64,000 nucleotides of DNA from Runella limosa DSM 17973. GTDB lineage: Bacteria; Bacteroidota; Bacteroidia; Cytophagales; Spirosomataceae. The notes beneath the pieces are model-generated. The model was given only the letters and a program-made list of their open reading frames with translations. It was not told the DNA's origin and ran no database searches. This document shows, one piece after another, positions 58,710 to 64,000 of this stretch. Made by a program: the position numbers and the translations under genes. Positions within the stretch are counted from its first letter, which is position 1. Each line of letters opens with the position of its first letter. The stretch spans positions 62,001-126,000 of the forward strand of contig NZ_KI519420.1 of assembly GCF_000482465.1 (NCBI RefSeq). Reading direction: 5' to 3'.

Positions 58710-60026
58710 ATGAAAACAATTCAATTGGTGATAGCCATAGGAGCGTTGGCGTTTTCAACTTCCGTGATGGCACAAAAAACGGTATCGCTCAAAGAGTGCG
58801 TAAGTATTCTTGAAAAAAATAACCTTACCTACCGCGAGAGCCAGCTACAAGCGCGGGGAGCGTCGGCCCAATTGCAGCAAAACAAATCGCAGCAGTTGCC
58901 GCAGATGAGTTTTAATGCGGGTCAAAACCTGAACTTCGGGCGCAGTATCGACCGTTTTACCAACGGGTACATCGACCAAGTATATAATACCAACTACGTA
59001 GGGGTCGGTTTTCAGATGCCGCTCTTTCAAGGTTTCCAGATTCAGCACCAAATTCAGCAGGGGATAGCCCTGCGTGATGCCGCCCTTAAAAACCAAGAAG
59101 CGACCCTCAATCAGCAAATCATCCGATTGTTGCAAGCCTACGTCCAAGTTTTGGCGACCGAAGCCTTGCACAAAGCTGCCCAAGAACAAGTAACGTCGTC
59201 GCAGCAGCAAGTAGAGCGGGTAGAGCGCCAATTAGCGGCAGGAACGGTAGGTCAAAATACCTTGTACGAAATTAAGGCGCAGTTGGCAAATGATAAATTT
59301 GACGAAGTAACAGCCCGTAATAATGAACAATTGGCCCGTCTATCAGTCTTTCAATTGCTCAATTTGCCACCCGATGGCACAGTTACTTTTGCCCCTGTCG
59401 AATCAAGAGATGTAGCGGCAACGACATTGAGTGCCGAGAGTATCTATGAGGATGCCGTCAAGATGTTGCCAGAAATCAAAAGCAGTGAATTGCGTTTGGG
59501 AAGCTTTGCGAGCCAAATCAAGGCCGTCAAAGCCAATAACTTGCCATCGTTGAGTCTGTCGGGAAATTTTGGGGCTTTTTATGCGTCATCAAACGCCGAA
59601 CGTAGCTATTTCAAGCAATTGGACGCTACCCGAAACGGCTCGTTGAGTTTGGGCTTAAACGTACCCATCATGGGACGTTGGCAGATACGCCCCCGCGTCG
59701 AAACGGTAAAAGTACAGCAACAGTTGGCGGAAAACCAAGTGAGTACGGTCAAACAACAACTTCGCCAAGCGATTGAACAAGGAACGCAATTACTGGCCGC
59801 GACCATCGACCGCTACGCAGCAGCGCAAAGCCAAGTAGAGTCGTTAAGGGCTAATTTTGGAGCCGCCGAAAGTCGATTAACCGCTGGAACGGCCAGTGTG
59901 TTTGAATATACCCTCGCTAAAGCCAACTTGGCTCGCGCCGAGGCCAATGCCATTCGTTCCAACTATGAATTGACACTTCAACGTCAAATCATGGACTTTT
60001 ACCAAAAAGGTAAGTGGGAATTTTAA
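58710..60026 (+). CDS. TolC-family outer membrane efflux protein
   Basis: 438 aa. The signal peptide (residues 1-21) ends SVMA-Q. The long alternating helices and paired repeats typical of TolC/OEP channels are visible (LKECVSILEKNNLTYRES near the start, LRQAIEQGTQLLAATIDRY and ARAEANAIRSNYELTLQRQI later). TolC proteins form trimers that cross the outer membrane and reach into the periplasm. It starts 32 bp after the ATPase stop, so the two are co-transcribed. No periplasmic adaptor (HlyD/MacA-type) gene lies nearby. A terminator follows. Confidence 0.92.
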   Translation: MKTIQLVIAIGALAFSTSVMAQKTVSLKECVSILEKNNLTYRESQLQARGASAQLQQNKSQQLPQMSFNAGQNLNFGRSIDRFTNGYIDQVYNTNYVGVGFQMPLFQGFQIQHQIQQGIALRDAALKNQEATLNQQIIRLLQAYVQVLATEALHKAAQEQVTSSQQQVERVERQLAAGTVGQNTLYEIKAQLANDKFDEVTARNNEQLARLSVFQLLNLPPDGTVTFAPVESRDVAATTLSAESIYEDAVKMLPEIKSSELRLGSFASQIKAVKANNLPSLSLSGNFGAFYASSNAERSYFKQLDATRNGSLSLGLNVPIMGRWQIRPRVETVKVQQQLAENQVSTVKQQLRQAIEQGTQLLAATIDRYAAAQSQVESLRANFGAAESRLTAGTASVFEYTLAKANLARAEANAIRSNYELTLQRQIMDFYQKGKWEF

Positions 60027-60030
60027 TGAG

Positions 60031-60071
60031 TCGGAGGTTATAAGCAACCTCCGATTTGAACTTGTTTTTTT
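60031..60071 (+). terminator. Rho-independent terminator after the TolC gene
   Basis: TCGGAGGTT (60031-60039) and AACCTCCGA (60046-60054) form a perfect 9-bp stem with a 6-nt loop, and a T-run follows at 60065-60071, ten bases after the stem. It ends the ATPase/TolC operon. The rest of the 204-bp gap before lgt shows no gene. Confidence 0.65.
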
Positions 60072-60230
60072 AACGTTATATATTTAACTCGCTTATAGTC
60101 AGTAGTTTGTTGGTAGGATAGGTGCTAATTTCAACATTTCGAGCCAAAGCATTATGTACTTCTAATAATCTTTGTTGATTTTTGTAGAGGTTTTAGTATC
60201 ATTGATACCTTTATTCAAAATCAGTCATTT

Positions 60231-61076
60231 ATGTTTGGCTACATCATCTGGGATGTTAATCCCGAAATTTTTAGCATTGGTAGTTTTTCGATTCGCTGGT
60301 ATGGATTGCTATTTGCGTCAGGATTTTTGGTCGGCCAGCGCATCATGTCCCACATTTTTCGCAAGGAAGGCTTAAAAGAAACGTTACTGGACTCGCTCTT
60401 ATTGACAATGGTGATTACGACCGTTATAGGAGCACGATTTGGCCATTTCTTGTTTTACGAACCCGAGGTTCTGCTTAAAAACCCTCTTCAAGTCATTACG
60501 CCTCCGTTTGCGGGTTTGGCAAGTCACGGAGCCGCCATAGGTATTTTGTTGGGCTTGTTTATTTATGCTCGTTCCAAAAAAATCAACTTTTTGTGGGTGG
60601 TTGACCGTATTGTGATTACCGTTGCCTTGGCAGGCTGTTTTATTCGGATGGGTAACCTGATGAACTCAGAGATTGTAGGGAAAGTAACGACCATGCCTTG
60701 GGGTTTTGTCTTTACGCACAACTTTGAGTTTACGCAGTACCCGCGCCACCCAGCCCAATTATACGAAGCCATTGCCTGTTTGGTCTTGTGTCTGCTTTTG
60801 TTCTGGATTTGGAACAAACGCAAAGCACAAACTCCGCAGGGCTTATTGTTAGGTATCTTCCTAATTTGGGTTTTTGGGCTTCGTTTTGGTATTGAGTTTT
60901 TCAAAGAAAACCAAGTGGCTTTTGAAAACGAACTCACCTTTAATATGGGACAAATTTTGAGCGTTCCTGCGGTATTATTAGGGGTGTTTTTCTTGGTATA
61001 TTCCCTCAAGAATAAAGACAAAGAGCAAAAGATATTTACTGATGCCTCGGTAGAAGAAGCCAACCGCATTGGGTGA
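60231..61076 (+). CDS. lgt: Prolipoprotein diacylglyceryl transferase
   Basis: 281 aa. A polytopic inner membrane protein with the Lgt signature RMGNLMNSEIVGK (139-151), SHG with H99, RHPAQLYE (172-179) and GLRFGIEFFKENQ. It transfers diacylglyceryl from phosphatidylglycerol to the lipobox Cys of prelipoproteins, and so would act on the lipoproteins encoded in this window (Kazal, propellers and the 61203 protein). It is an independent gene with a terminator on each side. The start used gives the standard N-terminus FGYIIWDVNPEIF. Confidence 0.96.
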   Translation: MFGYIIWDVNPEIFSIGSFSIRWYGLLFASGFLVGQRIMSHIFRKEGLKETLLDSLLLTMVITTVIGARFGHFLFYEPEVLLKNPLQVITPPFAGLASHGAAIGILLGLFIYARSKKINFLWVVDRIVITVALAGCFIRMGNLMNSEIVGKVTTMPWGFVFTHNFEFTQYPRHPAQLYEAIACLVLCLLLFWIWNKRKAQTPQGLLLGIFLIWVFGLRFGIEFFKENQVAFENELTFNMGQILSVPAVLLGVFFLVYSLKNKDKEQKIFTDASVEEANRIG

Positions 61077-61150
61077 AATACCAGATAGCTGTAACCGAAT
61101 ACTAATTTTAAAAAATGGTATTCGGCCTCGTGCTAGAAAATACGTAACTT

Positions 61151-61178
61151 AGGGGGGACATTATGTTCCCCTTTTTTT
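61151..61178 (+). terminator. Terminator after lgt
   Basis: A GC-rich stem (AGGGG...CCCCT, slightly bulged) is followed directly by a run of seven T. A further 8-bp inverted repeat (CCGAATAC / GTATTCGG, 61095-61125) lies between it and the lgt stop. Confidence 0.55.
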
Positions 61179-61202
61179 ATTCACAAAAATCATCCTGAAC
61201 TC

Positions 61203-61811
61203 ATGAAAAAGATTTCGTTTTTAGCCCTACTGTTATCATTATCGGTTGTACTGTGGAACTGTGCTGGGAAATCGGAAGAAGAAAAAGCCAAAGAAGAACC
61301 TAAAAATGGTTTGGAAGCCCTGCAAAAAATAGCGGACGAAGCCGAGAAAATGTCGAAAGAAGGGCCTAAAGAAACGGTTGACCCTAAATTGCTGAAAGCA
61401 CTACTCCCCGCCGATGCCGATGGATTAAAACGCAAGGAGGCTTCAAGTGAGAAAACCGCCGCGATGGGATTCGGCGTATCTACCGCCAAGGCCGATTACA
61501 GCGACGATAACGGGCAAAGCATTGATGTCGAAATTGTGGACGTAGCAGGTACGGGCGTAGCGCTTATGGGAATGGCAGCTTGGTCGATGGCATCGGTGGA
61601 TAAAGAAACCGAACACGGTTACGAGAAAACAACCGAATACGACGGTCACAAAGCGTTTGAAAAATACAATTCCGACTCAAAAGACGGTGAAATTTCGGTG
61701 CTAGTCGCCAATCGCTACATCGTGAATGTGCGCGGAAATGGCGTGGGTATCGATAAAATAAAGTCGGTACTTGGCGATATTGATTTGGATAAATTGGCGG
61801 ATTTGAAATAA
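61203..61811 (+). CDS. Hypothetical lipoprotein
   Basis: 202 aa. The signal ends LWNC-AGK, a plausible lipobox with Cys near residue 20. A charged, mostly helical linker (SEEEKAKEEPKNGLEALQKI) is followed by a compact domain with VDVAGTGVALMGMAAW, YDGHKAFEKY and RYIVNVRGNGVGIDKIKSVL. No family recognised. Its likely place is the periplasmic face of the outer or inner membrane. It is a single-gene unit ending at a strong hairpin shared with the convergent kynU gene. Confidence 0.75.
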   Translation: MKKISFLALLLSLSVVLWNCAGKSEEEKAKEEPKNGLEALQKIADEAEKMSKEGPKETVDPKLLKALLPADADGLKRKEASSEKTAAMGFGVSTAKADYSDDNGQSIDVEIVDVAGTGVALMGMAAWSMASVDKETEHGYEKTTEYDGHKAFEKYNSDSKDGEISVLVANRYIVNVRGNGVGIDKIKSVLGDIDLDKLADLK

Positions 61812-61827
61812 ATGGTTGAGACTTTCC

Positions 61828-61874
61828 AAGACATACCTTCCCGAAAGTTCAAAACTTTCGGGAAGGTATGTCTT
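61828..61874. terminator. Perfect 22-bp hairpin between convergent genes
   Basis: Arms 61828-61849 and 61853-61874 are perfectly complementary (AAGACATACCTTCCCG...) with a 3-nt loop. It lies between the convergent lipoprotein and kynU genes and overlaps the last two bases of the kynU stop codon. It would act as a transcription stop or barrier for both, although T-runs are short. Confidence 0.7.
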
Positions 61875-63159
61875 AAATCACTGCCCGTAAAATTTCTCCT
61901 GTTCTCCACACTTCTTCAAAGGTATTATAAAGCGGGGCGGGAGTAAGGCGGATACAGTTGGGCTCGCGCCAATCGCCAATCACACCGTTTTCGACCAAAT
62001 AATCAAAAACTACTTTCCCTTTTCCCTCAACCAACAGCGAAAGCTGACTTCCCCGTTGCGAGGGTTCGGTGGGTGTCATCACTTCAATTTTAGCCCCCGA
62101 TTCATTCAATCGACGGATAATTTCCGCCAATAATCCTGTCAGCGACTCACTTTTTTGACGAATAAGAGGCATGGTTGCGTCTTTAAAAATAGCCAACGAA
62201 GCGCGGTGAACGGTCAAGGCCATGATGTTGGGGGTACTCAACTGCCATCCAGCGGCGCCTTCCATGGGTACAAACCCTTTGGTCATTTCAAAACGGCGAT
62301 TTTCGTCGTAGCCCCACCAGCCTGCCAAGCGTACAAGGTTGGAAGAATGATGTTTTCGGTGAACAAACACGCCAGATACCCCGCCTGGGCCAGAATTTAG
62401 GTATTTGTACGAACACCAAACGGCAAAGTCAACCCCCCAATCGTGCAGCTGTACCGGAATATTCCCAGCGGCGTGAGCCAAGTCAAACCCGACGTGGATG
62501 CCTAACGAATGGGCTTTTTCAGTAATGGTTTTCATGTCGAATACCTGACCCGTATAATAGTTTAATCCGCTCATACAGACCAACGCAAGGTCGTTGGCGT
62601 GGGTTTCGATGGCATGGAGCAAATCTTCAAGCCGAATGGTGTATTCACCGCTACGCGGAGCTACTTCGATGAGGGCATCGGCAGGGTCATATCCACGGAA
62701 TTTTAGATGGGTTTCAAGGGCATATTGATCCGATGGAAAGTCGCCTGCGATGGTCAAAATTTTGTATCGTTGAGGAGTTGGTTGGTAAAATGAAACTAGC
62801 ATTAGGTGGAGATTCACCGTCAGCTGATTCATCGGACAAACTTCCTCGGCCAAAGCTCCCACGACTTGTCCAAGCGTTTGTTGGCAATACCGATGATAGC
62901 CGAGCCAAGGTTTTTCTCCTTCAAACCACCCTTCCACGCCGTGTTGCTGCCAAGTAGTAAGTTCTTGTTCAACCGCCGTTCGGGCCGTTTTAGGCTGTAA
63001 ACCAAGCGAATTGCCGCAGAAATAAGTCAAAGGAGTGCCGTTTCGTTCAGGAATGAGAAACTGAGAACGAAACTTGCGAAGTGGGTCGGCGGCATCTTGC
63101 TGCAAAGCCCAAGCGTGAAGTTCATCTGACGAAAGCGAGCGTAGGTCTAGCGTCTTCAA
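61873..63159 (-). CDS. kynU: Kynureninase
   Basis: 428 aa, full length. A PLP-dependent aminotransferase-fold enzyme that cleaves kynurenine or 3-hydroxykynurenine to anthranilate or 3-hydroxyanthranilate plus alanine in tryptophan degradation. The PLP-binding lysine is K252 in CSYKYLNSGPGG; D226 and H229 in GFDLAHA contact the cofactor. The N-terminal YFCGNSLGLQP (47-57) is typical of the family. It is transcribed leftward, divergent from an ABC-F gene, with 157 bp between the two starts. No other kynurenine pathway gene is in the window. Confidence 0.95.
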   Translation of the reverse strand: MKTLDLRSLSSDELHAWALQQDAADPLRKFRSQFLIPERNGTPLTYFCGNSLGLQPKTARTAVEQELTTWQQHGVEGWFEGEKPWLGYHRYCQQTLGQVVGALAEEVCPMNQLTVNLHLMLVSFYQPTPQRYKILTIAGDFPSDQYALETHLKFRGYDPADALIEVAPRSGEYTIRLEDLLHAIETHANDLALVCMSGLNYYTGQVFDMKTITEKAHSLGIHVGFDLAHAAGNIPVQLHDWGVDFAVWCSYKYLNSGPGGVSGVFVHRKHHSSNLVRLAGWWGYDENRRFEMTKGFVPMEGAAGWQLSTPNIMALTVHRASLAIFKDATMPLIRQKSESLTGLLAEIIRRLNESGAKIEVMTPTEPSQRGSQLSLLVEGKGKVVFDYLVENGVIGDWREPNCIRLTPAPLYNTFEEVWRTGEILRAVI

Positions 63160-63275
63160 TGGAATGTCATTTGTTGATGTACAAACCTACATAAACCCTA
63201 AATTTGAAACAATTACCTCCAAGAAACTCTTCAAACAGAGTAGGGGTAAGTGCCAACTTTCACCCGAAAAATTCG

Positions 63276-63283
63276 TAATTTTG
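63276..63283 (+). promoter_or_regulatory. Candidate Bacteroidota -7 box before the ABC-F gene
   Basis: TAATTTTG fits TAnnTTTG and is 33 bp before the ATG, which suits a short leader. The -33 element (TTTC near 63258) is weak. Confidence 0.45.
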
Positions 63284-63316
63284 CACCATCTTTCACAGAA
63301 AATATCAATTCATTAA

Positions 63317-64000
<684 letters not shown>

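Overview
The window looks like a chromosomal segment from a Bacteroidota bacterium, most likely of the Cytophagales (Spirosomataceae, the Runella/Dyadobacter/Spirosoma group). The reasons are the many MacB/FtsX-type permeases, ECF sigma factors paired with membrane anti-sigma factors carrying HEAT repeats, two-component-regulator propeller proteins, a FISUMP-domain protein, promoters of the TAnnTTTG type, and the gene run pheT / coiled-coil protein / zapA / rny. This placement is inference from gene content; no search was run. No intergenic stretch exceeds 300 bases. No tRNA, rRNA, CRISPR array, insertion sequence or phage gene was seen.

Region 1 (1-8.7 kb) holds two nearly mirror-image divergent operons. 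Each encodes an ECF sigma factor, an overlapping membrane anti-sigma factor with C-terminal HEAT repeats, and two or three secreted beta-strand-rich paralogues that share a GE-[IVF]-Y-[TS]-D motif. A secreted class C beta-lactamase-fold hydrolase lies between them and shares a 40-bp promoter-like element with the second sigma factor.

Region 2 (8.7-42.2 kb) is a one-strand array of thirteen large ABC permeases of about 780-820 aa. Two small paralogous proteins precede it and one Kazal-type lipoprotein interrupts it. None of these permeases has an adjacent ATPase. Palindromic repeats follow several stop codons, and one permease gene (32396-34759) sits between direct repeats of about 136-154 bp.

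Region 3 (42.2-52.8 kb) holds two small secreted proteins, four stand-alone secreted or lipoprotein seven-blade propellers, a FISUMP protein, a YceI-like protein, a membrane-anchored winged-helix regulator and a fourteenth permease.

Region 4 (52.9-64 kb) is mostly housekeeping: pheT, a coiled-coil protein, zapA, rny, lgt, kynU and the start of an ABC-F gene. Embedded in it is an ABC ATPase followed by a TolC-like outer-membrane protein.

The main new observation links regions 2 and 4. Four loci carry the same regulatory architecture: the small-protein/permease operon at 8950, the permeases at 17546 and 22564, and the ATPase-TolC operon at 58015. Each has two GTCC-N6-G[GAT]AC operator sites 21-22 bp apart, followed 62-63 bp downstream by a sigma-54-like -24/-12 element. 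This suggests that one enhancer-binding regulator, not encoded here, controls both the orphan permeases and the only ATPase/TolC pair in the window, and that these form one modular export or envelope-stress system.
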